From the NCBI GenBank assembly GCA_000987045.1, contig LAKY01000068.1, forward strand, positions 1-64,000: 64,000 nucleotides of DNA. The letters run 5' to 3'. Positions 43,034 to 53,287 of the stretch are shown here, piece by piece. The notes under the pieces are model-generated. The model ran no database searches. It saw only the letters and a program-made list of their open reading frames with translations, and was not told the origin of the DNA. The stretch comes from Clostridiales bacterium PH28_bin88. Lineage in GTDB: Bacteria > Bacillota > PH28-bin88. How positions within the stretch are numbered: the first letter of the stretch is position 1; every line of letters starts with the position of its first letter. Position numbers and translations under genes: made by a program.

Positions 43034-43963
43034 TTAAGACACCTTAGGTCGCGGGTAGAGTCCGGCCTCTTTTACAATAGTGGGAATGATCTCCTCCCAG
43101 GCCACCGCCATGATGTGCACTCCCGCAATACCCTCCATGTTCCGCAGGTGCTTAATCTGTTCCACCGCAATGGCCACGCCCTCGGCCTTGGGATCGCTGG
43201 CGTTCTTCATCCGGTCAATAATCTCGTTGGGCACCAGCATGCCCGAAACAGACTCCTGCATGTACTTGGCGGCGCGCCAGGACTTCAGGGGCATGATGCC
43301 CGCCATGATCTTGACCCGCTGGTGCAGGCCCCGCTGGCGAACCATCTCCATCCACTTCTCAAAGCGCTCCATGTCCAGGATGCACTGGGTCTGGATAAAG
43401 TCGGCTCCCGCATTGACCTTCTTTTCCAGTCGAGCAACCCGCCACTCGAAGGGGTCGCCAAAGGGGTTGGCCACCGCCCCGATGAAAAACCGGGGTTCGT
43501 GTTCCTTCATCTCTTCCCCACAGATGAAATTCTTGTCGTCCCGCATATCTTTGAGGGCCTTGACCAGCTGGATGGAGTCGATGTCATGCACGTTCTTGGC
43601 GGTGGGATGGTTGCCGAAGGACTGGTGGTCCCCGGACAGGGCCAGCACGTTCCGCACCCCCAAGCTGTAGGCGCCTAACAGGTCGCTCTGCATGCCGATG
43701 CGGTTCCGGTCCCGGCAGGTCATCTGAATGATGGGGTCGCCGCCGGCTGCCAGCACATGCACGGCCGATGCAATGCTGGACAAACGGACGATCGCCGTTT
43801 GGTTGTCAGTCAGGTTCATCCCATCCACATAATCCTTCATTTCTTCCGCGTGGTGCCTGACCACCGCTCCGTTGGCGTTCTTAGGAGGCCCGATTTCGCC
43901 GCTGACCACAAATTCGCCCTGGGCAAAAAGTTTTTCCAGCTTGCTTTCGGTCTTCAGGTTCAT
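43034..43963 (-). CDS. metF: Methylenetetrahydrofolate reductase catalytic subunit MetF
   Basis: This 309 aa protein has the MTHFR TIM barrel: FVVSGEIGPPKNANG at the start, and IVRLSSIASAVHVLAAGGDP. Later come ALSGDHQSFGNHPTAKNVHD (the D-H/Q segment near the flavin) and FIQTQCILDMERFEKWMEMV. It reduces methylene-THF to methyl-THF. It is the short acetogen form without a C-terminal domain and pairs with MetV. It overlaps metV by TCATGA. In Moorella the MetFV enzyme acts within a complex with HdrABC-MvhD encoded in the same order. Confidence 0.93.
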   Translation of the reverse strand: MNLKTESKLEKLFAQGEFVVSGEIGPPKNANGAVVRHHAEEMKDYVDGMNLTDNQTAIVRLSSIASAVHVLAAGGDPIIQMTCRDRNRIGMQSDLLGAYSLGVRNVLALSGDHQSFGNHPTAKNVHDIDSIQLVKALKDMRDDKNFICGEEMKEHEPRFFIGAVANPFGDPFEWRVARLEKKVNAGADFIQTQCILDMERFEKWMEMVRQRGLHQRVKIMAGIMPLKSWRAAKYMQESVSGMLVPNEIIDRMKNASDPKAEGVAIAVEQIKHLRNMEGIAGVHIMAVAWEEIIPTIVKEAGLYPRPKVS

Positions 43964-44631
43964 GAAATCATCACATCCTCCCTAACCACTTTACGTGGCC
44001 CGCCGTCCCGGGACTTGGACCAGTCCTTGGGCGGTTCGACTTGCATCAGGAGTTCCAGCCGGCCCATTTTACTCATCCGGTCATAGATCAGCTGCCATGC
44101 GCAGTCGGTTTCCTTGCTGACCTCACACTTGCCGTTTTGCGAACCGCCGCAGGGCCCGTTCAGGATGCTCTTGGAGCACCGGATAATTGGACAAATGCCA
44201 CCTGTCTTGTACAGGATGCACTCCCCACACAAGCCGCATTTTTCTTCCCAAACCCCATGCTCCTTGGCACCACCGGCGAACTTGGTGTTCAAAGCCGGTA
44301 CCACCCACTTATCAAACCTCTCAGCACAGTACTGTACTCCGACACCACAGGCCATGGAGAGGATGCAGTCGATGTCACCGGTCACATGTTTTTCCAACAT
44401 GTCCAGGTATTCGGGGTCACACTGCCGCGGCAGGGTGACTTCCACCGTTTCCAAGGGGTTGTCCTGCTGTTTGCGCAGCATCCGCAAGGCAGCGGACAGG
44501 ATGCCTACCTCTTTCTCTCCCCCGGCCAGGCACACGGTGACACACCCACCACATCCCACTACTAGGACCTTCTTGGCATCCGCGATCAGTTCGGCAATTT
44601 CCGCGATGGGTTTGCCTTCCGCAACAATCAT
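43960..44631 (-). CDS. metV: MetV, zinc/Fe-S subunit of methylene-THF reductase
   Basis: This 223 aa protein has VLVVGCGGCVTVCLAGG at the N-terminus, and a C-terminal Cys-rich part with CGLCGECILYKTGGICPIIR and CSKSILNGPCGGSQNGKCEV. The many Cys, with GPCGG, mark the MTHFR C-terminal-domain family. It binds MetF and is thought to pass electrons from the Hdr part. The ATG at 44631 has a weak site (AGGTGA). It is 24 bp after mvhD. Confidence 0.92.
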   Translation of the reverse strand: MIVAEGKPIAEIAELIADAKKVLVVGCGGCVTVCLAGGEKEVGILSAALRMLRKQQDNPLETVEVTLPRQCDPEYLDMLEKHVTGDIDCILSMACGVGVQYCAERFDKWVVPALNTKFAGGAKEHGVWEEKCGLCGECILYKTGGICPIIRCSKSILNGPCGGSQNGKCEVSKETDCAWQLIYDRMSKMGRLELLMQVEPPKDWSKSRDGGPRKVVREDVMIS

Positions 44632-44655
44632 CCCATGTCACCTACTTTCTAGAAA

Positions 44656-45090
44656 TTACTCGGCCTTATCAGCGCCATGGACATTGTTCAAGGGGCTAGG
44701 GCCAAGACCCCTGATCCTCTCCGTAAACTCGCGAGCGATTTCCGCAAACCTTGGTCCCATAGCACTGGAGAGGTTAAACATTTCGACCCGTTCCCCGCCA
44801 ATCCCGATTTCGTCGAGGAGTTTCTTCAAGGCCTTGACCCGCCGTTTAGCCATGATGTTACCTTTCAGGAAGTGACAATCACCCTCCATGCACCCGGCCA
44901 CGTATACCCCGTCCGCTCCGTTCTCAAACGCTTCCAACAGAACTCGCACGTCTGTTTTGCCGGAACAAGGCATCTCCACCAGGCGAATGTTTGGTGGATA
45001 CTGCAGACGCATGGATCCGGCCAGGTCAGCCGCCGAGTACGCACAGTAGTAGCAGCAAAAGGCAACGATTTTGGGCTGGAATTCTGCCAT
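44656..45090 (-). CDS. mvhD: MvhD-type electron transfer subunit
   Basis: The ATG at 45090 lies one base beyond the hdrA stop, with GAGGAGG inside hdrA's end; a longer in-frame start upstream is unlikely. The 144 aa protein has AFCCYYCAYSAADLAGSM, MPCSGKTDVRVLLEAF, and YVAGCMEGDCHFLKGN. These are the Cys positions of the [2Fe-2S] MvhD/FlpD family. In methanogens it links hydrogenase to HdrA; here, with no hydrogenase gene in the window, it should link another electron donor to HdrA. Confidence 0.92.
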   Translation of the reverse strand: MAEFQPKIVAFCCYYCAYSAADLAGSMRLQYPPNIRLVEMPCSGKTDVRVLLEAFENGADGVYVAGCMEGDCHFLKGNIMAKRRVKALKKLLDEIGIGGERVEMFNLSSAMGPRFAEIAREFTERIRGLGPSPLNNVHGADKAE

Positions 45091-45091
45091 T

Positions 45092-48000
45092 CTACAGCAC
45101 CTCCTCAAACAGGCCGTCTACCTTGGCGATCAACTGCTCATCCTTGTAGTGCTGCAATTGGATGGCCTTGGCCGGGCACTCCGCCGCGCAGGTTCCGCAA
45201 CCATGGCACTGCACCGCGTTGATCTCAGCCTTGAACCGTTCATTGATTTTAGGTACTCCGTAAGCACACGCCCTGACACAGGTGAGGCAGGCGGCACACT
45301 TGTCCTCGTCCACTACCGCCACTACACCGCCCACCATCAGGTTCTCCTGGGACAACACGGTACAGGCCCGGGCCACCGCTCCTTCGGCCTGGTAGATAGC
45401 CTCAGAGACGAACTTGGGAGAGTGCGCCCCACCGCAGAGATACAGTCCCGCTGACGGGAAATCAATGGGGCCCAGCTTGGCGTGGGTTTCTACAAAGAAG
45501 CCGTCCTCGTTGATCGGGAGCTTCAATGAACTGGCAAACTTCTGGATTTCGTCCGGCGCCACCGTGGCGGTAGCCAGGACCAACTGGTCAGGCCAGAGGA
45601 CCACGGTACTTCCCGAGGCCGCATCGTAAACCTCCACTTCCAGGAGACCCGTATCGCGTTTCCGGACTGCCGGTTCCCGTTCAGGGTCATACTGGATGAA
45701 GACGATCCCCTTCTCCCTGGCTTCCTTGTAGTACTGTTCCATAAAGCCGTAGGTACGGATGTCCCGGAAGAGTATAAAGACATCCACCTCGGGGTTGATC
45801 TCCTTGATCTTGAGTGCGTTCTTGATGGACTGGCCGCAACAAGTCCGGCTGCAGTAACGGTGCTCCTCGTCCCGGGAGCCGACGCACTGTACCATTACCA
45901 CCTGTTTCATGCCTCTACCGTCCCATTGCCCGTCAAAGAGTTTTTGTTCCAGTTGGGTGTTGGTGAGCACCCGTTCATCCTGGCCGATAAGATACTTGTC
46001 CGGCACATATTCCTTAACCCCGGTCGCAATCAGGATTACCCCGTGCTCAAGCCTATCCGTCCTGCGAACATGTTCCTTACCAGGCTCACCGATAGAGATG
46101 GTTGTGGTGAAATGACCCTGGTGCCCGGAAAAGTCCTCCAGGCGGGCATTGGTGTACACGTGGATCTTGGGATCCGCCTTGACCCTGGCGATCATCTCCC
46201 GCAGGAAGGCCTGCATGTCTTCCCCCTCCATCGTCTGCCGCAGGTTCCTGACAAACCCTCCCAGTTCGGGCTGTTTCTCCACCAGGTATGATTCGTATCC
46301 CTGCTGGGACATGGACAGCGCGGCGGACATCCCCGCAATACCGCCACCCACAATCAGAGCCCTGGGTACTACCGGTACCGGGTGCAGGTGCAGTGCCTCG
46401 TGGGTCTTCACCTTAGCTACCGCCATGTGCACCAGGTCCTTTGCCTTTTCAGTGGCCTTGTCCGGTTCGTTCCTGTGCACCCAGGAACACTGGTCACGGA
46501 TGTTGGCCATTTCGAAATAGAACTGGTTCAACCCGGCTTCCCGCAGTGCCTCCCTGAACAACGGTTGGTGGGTGCGGATGGTGCAGGAAGCAACTACCAC
46601 CCGGTTAAGGTTTTGTTCATGGATCGTGTCAATGATCTTCTTCAAGGTATCCTGGGAACAGGTGTACAGGTTCTCCTCGGCATACACCACCCCAGGAAGC
46701 TTCTTGGCAAACTCCACCGTTGCCGGCACGTTGACCACCGATCCGATGTTAATGCCACAGTGGCAAACAAATACACCCACCCGCGGTTCTTCTCCGGTGA
46801 CATCCCGCTCCGGCGGGTATTCCTTTCCGCGGGCAACAGTCCCCCTGGCGGCGGACAACAGGCCTCCGGCGGTAGCCGCCGCCGCGCTGGCGTTCATCAC
46901 TGTTTCCGGAATGTCACGCGGGCCCTGGAATACTCCCGCCACATAAACCCCTTCTCGGGATGTCCTGGTGGGGCTGAAGGGATCGGTTTTCGCAAATCCA
47001 TACTGGTTCAATTCGAACCCGAAAGTCTCGGCTAGTTGGCGGGCTGTCTTGGGCGGCTGCACCCCCACCGCCAGCACCACCAGGTCGTACTCCTCGTTGA
47101 CTACCTTACCATCCTGCATGTACTGGATAGTCAGGTTCTTTGTTACCGGATCCTCCTTGAGACTGGAAATCATGGTACGCACGTACCGGACCCCGGCAGC
47201 CTTGGCGGAATCTACGTACTTGTCAAAATTCTTGCCGTAAGAGCGCATATCCAGGTAGAAGATGGTGGGTTGGATATTGGCGTCGTGCTCCCTGGAAATG
47301 ATGGCTTCTTTGGTGGAGTACATGCAACAGATGGATGAGCAGTACTCGCTGCCGTCCCGGGCGCAGTCCCGGGAGCCCACGCACTGGATAAACGCCACTT
47401 TCTTCGGGGCCGTGGAATCTGACGGCCGCTCCACGTGGCCCTGAGTGGGACCGGTTGACGATAGTAAGCGCTCAAATTCCAGGCTGGTCATCACGTTCTC
47501 ATAAACACCGTAGCCATACTCGCCGGTAAGTTCTGCGTCAAACAGCTCGTAACCGGGTACCAACACCGCCGCTCCCGCCTCAAGTTCCACCACTTCTTCC
47601 TGCTGCCAGTGCTGGACCGCCTTTTTCTTACACACCGCCTCACACTGCAGGCACTCGGAACAGATGCCGCAGTTAAGGCAACGCAAGGCCTCTTCCATAG
47701 CCTGTTCCCGGGTATAGCCCAGGTAGACTTCCCGGAAGTCACTAACCCGTTCCGCTACAGGAACCATGCCTTGCTTAACCCGCCGGGCGGTAAGGACTAC
47801 CTGGCTCTCCGGTGGAGAGAGTTTCTCGGGTTTCTCCTTGGCCCTACCTTCTGTCATATCTGTACCATCGAGGTATCGCTTGATGGATTCTGCCACCTCA
47901 TGAGCGGAAGCAACCGCCTCCACTACTGACTTGGGCCCATGGGCCACATCGCCGCAGGCGAAGATCCCTTCAGATGTGGTCATCAGGGTGACCGGGTCAA

Positions 48001-49579
48001 CCACGATGCCCCCGGCCCGGTTAACCTGAACGCTACCGTCAGAGGGAAGGAAAGAGGTATCCGACGACTGGCCAATAGCAACAATCACCATATCGGCACT
48101 AATGGTGTCAGTTACGGTCTCATCGTACCGCGGGTTGAATCGTCCCTCTTGATCAAAGACGGCAGTGCACCGTTTTACTTCCACCCCCGTGACCCGTCCT
48201 TCACCAAGGAAACGTTTCGGTCCCCAGGAGTTGTGCAGTATCACGCCCTCTTCCAGGGCCTCTTCGATCTCCCATTCGTGGGCTGGCATTTCGTGCCGCG
48301 ACTCCAGGCATGCCATGTGCACTTCGCCGGCACCCAGTCGCAAAGCAGTCCTCGCCACGTCTACCGCCACGTTACCGCCACCGATTACCAGTACCCTGTG
48401 ACCTACCGCGGGACTGTTCCCCAAGGCGGCTTCACGCAAGAAGTGCATCCCTGGTACCACCCCAACCAGGTCCGAACCGGGGAGGGGCAGCATCCTGCTG
48501 TCTTGTAAACCGATGGCGATCAGGATGGCTTTGTATCCTAGCTTTTTTAAATCTTCAAAGGTAACGTCCTTCCCCACACGGGTATTGGGCTTTAACTCGA
48601 TTCGCCCGGTTTTTAACATGTATTCCGTTTCCTGGCGGACCACCTCAACGGGCAACCGGTAGCGTGGTATGCCGCCCCTGAGCATCCCGCCGGCCTCAGC
48701 CTGGGCCTCAAAAACCGTTACCGGGAACCCTTCCCGGGCCAAGTCCTGGGCTGCCGTCAACCCGCCCGGACCGGCTCCGATGACCGCAATCTTCTCTTCT
48801 CTTGCCGGAGCGGTAACTTCAGGCGGGATTGCCGCTTCGTCCACCCAGCCGTAGTCAGCCGCCGCCCGTTTCAAGTAGGCAATGGCTATGGGGTCATCGT
48901 ACAGGGCACGGTTACACTCGCTCTCGCAGGGATGGTGGCAGATGCGCCCACAGATGTGGGCGAAGGGCATGCGCCGGCGAACCACTTCCAGCGCCTCTTT
49001 AAACTTCCCCTGAGAAACAAGGGCTACATAACCTTGCGCGTTGGTGCCCGCAGGGCAGGTACCGCGGCACGGTGGGGTACCTCGCTTCTGAATAAGATAC
49101 TTGTTGGGTACCGCCTGTGGAAACAGCTTGTATACCGCCTTGCGGGTACCCATCCCCTCATTGAACTCATTGGGCACCTGCACCGGGCATGCCGCCTCGC
49201 AGTCGCCACAAGCAGTGCACTCATTGATATCGATGTAGCGCGGCTTTTTTCGCACCTTGACCTTAAAGTTCCCTTTTTCCCCTTCAAAAGCTTCCACCGT
49301 TGAACAGGTGTACAGGTCGATGTTGGGGTGACCCAGGGTATCGGTCATCTTGGGACCCAAGAGGCACATGGCGCACTCGTTGGTGGGAAAGGTCTTGTCC
49401 AACTGAGTCATTTTCCCACCGATCGACGGGGAGTCGGTTACCATGTGTACCAGGTACCCTGCGTTGGCCAGGTCCAAGGCGGACTGCATGCCAGCGATGC
49501 CGCTGCCCACGACCAAAACCGAGCCTACCGGCTTACCTTCGCTGGATGCCGGAGTGTTGTTACGGTCATGGTTACTCAC
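45092..49579 (-). CDS. hdrA: Giant HdrA with inserted GltD/NfnB-like module
   Basis: This 1495 aa protein is the largest in the window. Module 1: HdrA FAD site VVGSGIAG (24-30) and a 4Fe-4S motif C121-x2-C-x2-C-x3-C131. Insert (about 165-580): GltD/NfnB-like, with Cys 171, 175, 210, 214, 218, 222, an FAD site GAGPGG (268-273) and a NAD(P) site GGGNVA (400-405). HdrA then resumes with C634-C650 (CLNCGICSECLQCEAVC), CVGSRDCA (733), and VFVCHCGIN (937-943). Module 2: a second HdrA, with GGGIAG (1078-1083), CVGSRDEEHRYCSRTCC (1232-1248), and two ferredoxin motifs (1428-1438, 1458-1468). HdrA is the bifurcating flavoprotein of the Hdr complex. The insert would give it its own pyridine-nucleotide site, so MetFV-HdrABC-MvhD could use NAD(P)H directly. 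GTG start. Confidence 0.93.
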   Translation of the reverse strand: MSNHDRNNTPASSEGKPVGSVLVVGSGIAGMQSALDLANAGYLVHMVTDSPSIGGKMTQLDKTFPTNECAMCLLGPKMTDTLGHPNIDLYTCSTVEAFEGEKGNFKVKVRKKPRYIDINECTACGDCEAACPVQVPNEFNEGMGTRKAVYKLFPQAVPNKYLIQKRGTPPCRGTCPAGTNAQGYVALVSQGKFKEALEVVRRRMPFAHICGRICHHPCESECNRALYDDPIAIAYLKRAAADYGWVDEAAIPPEVTAPAREEKIAVIGAGPGGLTAAQDLAREGFPVTVFEAQAEAGGMLRGGIPRYRLPVEVVRQETEYMLKTGRIELKPNTRVGKDVTFEDLKKLGYKAILIAIGLQDSRMLPLPGSDLVGVVPGMHFLREAALGNSPAVGHRVLVIGGGNVAVDVARTALRLGAGEVHMACLESRHEMPAHEWEIEEALEEGVILHNSWGPKRFLGEGRVTGVEVKRCTAVFDQEGRFNPRYDETVTDTISADMVIVAIGQSSDTSFLPSDGSVQVNRAGGIVVDPVTLMTTSEGIFACGDVAHGPKSVVEAVASAHEVAESIKRYLDGTDMTEGRAKEKPEKLSPPESQVVLTARRVKQGMVPVAERVSDFREVYLGYTREQAMEEALRCLNCGICSECLQCEAVCKKKAVQHWQQEEVVELEAGAAVLVPGYELFDAELTGEYGYGVYENVMTSLEFERLLSSTGPTQGHVERPSDSTAPKKVAFIQCVGSRDCARDGSEYCSSICCMYSTKEAIISREHDANIQPTIFYLDMRSYGKNFDKYVDSAKAAGVRYVRTMISSLKEDPVTKNLTIQYMQDGKVVNEEYDLVVLAVGVQPPKTARQLAETFGFELNQYGFAKTDPFSPTRTSREGVYVAGVFQGPRDIPETVMNASAAAATAGGLLSAARGTVARGKEYPPERDVTGEEPRVGVFVCHCGINIGSVVNVPATVEFAKKLPGVVYAEENLYTCSQDTLKKIIDTIHEQNLNRVVVASCTIRTHQPLFREALREAGLNQFYFEMANIRDQCSWVHRNEPDKATEKAKDLVHMAVAKVKTHEALHLHPVPVVPRALIVGGGIAGMSAALSMSQQGYESYLVEKQPELGGFVRNLRQTMEGEDMQAFLREMIARVKADPKIHVYTNARLEDFSGHQGHFTTTISIGEPGKEHVRRTDRLEHGVILIATGVKEYVPDKYLIGQDERVLTNTQLEQKLFDGQWDGRGMKQVVMVQCVGSRDEEHRYCSRTCCGQSIKNALKIKEINPEVDVFILFRDIRTYGFMEQYYKEAREKGIVFIQYDPEREPAVRKRDTGLLEVEVYDAASGSTVVLWPDQLVLATATVAPDEIQKFASSLKLPINEDGFFVETHAKLGPIDFPSAGLYLCGGAHSPKFVSEAIYQAEGAVARACTVLSQENLMVGGVVAVVDEDKCAACLTCVRACAYGVPKINERFKAEINAVQCHGCGTCAAECPAKAIQLQHYKDEQLIAKVDGLFEEVL

Positions 49580-49716
49580 GCGATCTCACTCCCTTTCCGC
49601 TAGAAGCGCTGTATAATACCAAGTAGTTTCAGCCAGCGCTTTAAACAATCAAAGAGCCTAGCAGAGGTAGACTTTCCGAAAAAACGTCAAGTGTAACGGT
49701 CGGGTGTTTTCCAGTC

Positions 49717-50592
49717 TTAAGAAACTGATAAAAGGTCCAGGTTTCGCAATAGCGGCAGGGGATCAATAATGTGTTTTTTCCACCACTGTTGGCTGGCGGC
49801 CAACCCCAGGGCCACGCCAATTAATTCCGTGATAAAGAACACGGGCATGGTCCGAGAAACCTCTCCCTGGCGGGTGTCCAGATTGGTATAACATAGCGGG
49901 CACGCCGTGACCAGCGCCTCCGCGCCGGCCCGGTGGGCAGCTTCAACGATGCGGCCGGTGAGGTTAACCACCAGTTCTGTTTTTGACACAGCCAGGCCGG
50001 CGCCACAACACTCCGTCTTGTGAGTCCACGCTACCGGTTGCGCCCCAAGTTTTTGGACCAGACGGTCCATTAAAACAGGTTGTTCAGGGTTTGCTTCAAA
50101 AGAAACCACTTTCGGCGGCCGGGTCAAGAGACACCCGTAATAAGATGCCAGCTTGATACCCCTCAAGGATTGCTTCGCTTTGGCAGCGATATCTTTCATC
50201 ACAGTTTCGTTGGTAAGCACCTCGGCCACGTGGCGTACCTGGATCGTTCCCTGATAGGTGGCGCCCATCACCTCTTGCATTTCCCGGTTCAGGTGTTGAG
50301 CCTCCTCCCCGCCTGACCGCATCATGTGATCGGTGACCTTTAACAGGTTGTAACAGGCTGCGCAAGGGGCTACCACATCATGCCCCTGTTTTTCGGCCAA
50401 AATCAGGTTTCTCAGGGGTAGAGCGCTGGCCAAAAAGTCGTTTGTTGTATGGGCCGAACTGGCACCGCAGCAGTTCCAATCCCGCACTTCTTCCAGTTCG
50501 ATCCCAAGAGCCTGGAAGACGGCCACTGTGGACAGGTCATACCCCTGCGCCATGGAATGCAGAGAGCATCCTGGATAGTAGGTATACTTCAT
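49717..50592 (-). CDS. hdrB: Heterodisulfide reductase subunit B-like (HdrB)
   Basis: This 291 aa protein has two CCG domains: YYPGCSLHSMAQGYDLST, DWNCCGASSAHTTN and APCAACYNLL in the first half; YYGCLLTRPPKVVSF, TECCGAGLAVSKTE and TACPLCYTNL in the second. The CCG Cys hold the noncubane 4Fe-4S clusters where disulfide is cleaved in methanogens. In acetogen Met-Hdr complexes the true acceptor is uncertain. It overlaps hdrC by ATGA. Confidence 0.92.
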   Translation of the reverse strand: MKYTYYPGCSLHSMAQGYDLSTVAVFQALGIELEEVRDWNCCGASSAHTTNDFLASALPLRNLILAEKQGHDVVAPCAACYNLLKVTDHMMRSGGEEAQHLNREMQEVMGATYQGTIQVRHVAEVLTNETVMKDIAAKAKQSLRGIKLASYYGCLLTRPPKVVSFEANPEQPVLMDRLVQKLGAQPVAWTHKTECCGAGLAVSKTELVVNLTGRIVEAAHRAGAEALVTACPLCYTNLDTRQGEVSRTMPVFFITELIGVALGLAASQQWWKKHIIDPLPLLRNLDLLSVS

Positions 50593-51179
50593 CGGCCATT
50601 CTCCTTTGCCTTCTGGAAGATCCGCTGGATCTCCCGTTTTTGGTGGATACCCTCGGGCATCACCTTGAGAATGCCTTTCCTAAACATAGCCAACCCCAGC
50701 GGGGCGTCCTGCATGTAGGTACCCGTTTTCATCTTGTAGCCGAGCATCATGCCAAGTTCGTGCACCCGGCCGTTCTTTTCCACCGATCCAAGGAATACCT
50801 GATGGAAGATAGGTACGTTTTTCTCCGCCGCGGGCACCTCCATCTCCACGGCCATTTCCTTCAAGGTATCGTTGAGACGGCCAATATCAATGCCGTTGGG
50901 GCATCGAGACTTACATGTCTTGCAGCAGGCACAGATCCAGATAGACCTGCTTTTTAGCAGAGGTTCCTTTAGACCAAGCTGGATAAAGCGGACGATCTGG
51001 CTGGGCTGGATGTCCATGGCAAAATTCATCGGACACCCGCCGGTACATTTGGTGCACTGGTAACACCTGCTGACCGGCTGCCCCGATCTTTCTTCTACTT
51101 CCCGCAAAAAGGTAAAGGAAGGTAGAACCTTCGATGACGCATCAGGAGCGCCGTGCACCTCTTGGTGTTCCAAGCTCAT
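50589..51179 (-). CDS. hdrC: Heterodisulfide reductase subunit C-like (HdrC)
   Basis: This 196 aa iron-sulfur protein has two 4Fe-4S motifs: CYQCTKCTGGCPMN (near 40) and CACCKTCKSRCPNG (near 83). They wire electrons between HdrA and HdrB. The C-terminal half is helical. It is 158 bp downstream of acsE and begins the electron-transfer part of the operon. Confidence 0.92.
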   Translation of the reverse strand: MSLEHQEVHGAPDASSKVLPSFTFLREVEERSGQPVSRCYQCTKCTGGCPMNFAMDIQPSQIVRFIQLGLKEPLLKSRSIWICACCKTCKSRCPNGIDIGRLNDTLKEMAVEMEVPAAEKNVPIFHQVFLGSVEKNGRVHELGMMLGYKMKTGTYMQDAPLGLAMFRKGILKVMPEGIHQKREIQRIFQKAKENGR

Positions 51180-51337
51180 CCCTCCTTCTGTCGGTGAATT
51201 GCCGGCCCATGGTAAACCCCATGCGCCGGACCTGATGGTAAGTTCTTCCTATCACGAATGAATAACTGGCGGTAGACCGCAGGCTGGGCGACGGGAACCC
51301 CATCCCCAGCCTTCTCCCTACCTTATTCAACTAATCG

Positions 51338-52219
<882 letters not shown>

Positions 52220-52263
52220 TTAATTAAGATGTTCGAAGTATTCAAGGTTAATGTTTTTTTAAA

Positions 52264-53235
52264 TTAATACTCGTTGGTCTTCATCAGTTGGTCGATGTTC
52301 TTCTTGGTCAGTTCCACCGACTTGGGATGCCGCATCAGGAGGACATGAGCGCCGGCATTAATCAGGGCGCTGGCGGTCATGGTCTCCCAAAGGATACCCC
52401 GTTCTTCCTGGTTACCCCACTCGGGGTTTTCTTCTTCTGGAGCGTTCGCTTCTTTCGCCCGCCATGCCTCGTATCCTACCGTACAGATGATCGGCATGGA
52501 CAGCATCTTATCTCCCTGGAGGGCGCCCAGGCGAGCCCGCTCCATAATGGAGTAAGCGTACTCGATACCATACCCCAGTCCGCCGATGGAAGGGTCAATA
52601 ACAATGTGATCCAGCGAGAGGTTCATTTCGTTGATCAGGATGTTGAGCTGTTTGCAGATGTTGATGTCCAATGGTGACCTGGCGATGATGTTATGCTTGT
52701 GCACCATACACGCAGCGGTGAGGGACTTGTAATTATCCACTTCCGCATTACCCAACAGCAGGTTTTCACCCGCAGCGGCTTCGGCTACTGCTGATAAAAC
52801 CTCACGGTCCTTTTCATCGTTTTCACAACCCACCACGATCAGGGGTACACCAACGGCGGCCAGCACTTCTTTCACCGTAGCCACGCACTCGTCTACCGAA
52901 CGGTTGGCGCCTTCCGGATCGGCTCCATCCAGCTTGAGATAGATCAGGTCTGCCCCGTACTGTTCCACGCACCTCTTCGCCCATTCGCCAGGTTTCCCGG
53001 CTACATCTTCGAAGTACTTCATCAGAACCGGACCCCATTGAGGGACGATATCGGAAATCTCCATCGCCACCACCGGGCGGTTGGGAACCTCGCCCTCAAA
53101 ATGATGGAACGGCAGGGCCGAGTCACCGCCCACTTTAATCGTGTGGGTACGGGTACCGCCCTGTTCCGGGGTAGCACCCAGTACCAGTTCCTGTACTTTG
53201 GCCCGGGCTTTGTCTTTCAAAACTTCAACTGCCAT
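52264..53235 (-). CDS. acsD: Corrinoid iron-sulfur protein small subunit AcsD
   Basis: An ATG at 53235, after AAAGGAG, is preferred to a longer frame; it gives 323 aa starting [19 protein letters not shown]. It has [60 protein letters not shown] and the C-terminal [20 protein letters not shown]. It forms a heterodimer with AcsC and positions the B12 cofactor for methyl transfer. No Fe-S Cys are present, as expected. Confidence 0.95.
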   Translation of the reverse strand: MAVEVLKDKARAKVQELVLGATPEQGGTRTHTIKVGGDSALPFHHFEGEVPNRPVVAMEISDIVPQWGPVLMKYFEDVAGKPGEWAKRCVEQYGADLIYLKLDGADPEGANRSVDECVATVKEVLAAVGVPLIVVGCENDEKDREVLSAVAEAAAGENLLLGNAEVDNYKSLTAACMVHKHNIIARSPLDINICKQLNILINEMNLSLDHIVIDPSIGGLGYGIEYAYSIMERARLGALQGDKMLSMPIICTVGYEAWRAKEANAPEEENPEWGNQEERGILWETMTASALINAGAHVLLMRHPKSVELTKKNIDQLMKTNEY

Positions 53236-53287
53236 AGCTAGTCTCCTTTCCTTTGATTGGTAAAACACAAAGCATCACTGCAAACCT

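Noticed and set aside
44114..44875. Plus-strand reading frame of 253 codons across the metV/mvhD region
   Set aside because: It lies opposite two well-supported Wood-Ljungdahl genes and shows no domain motif.
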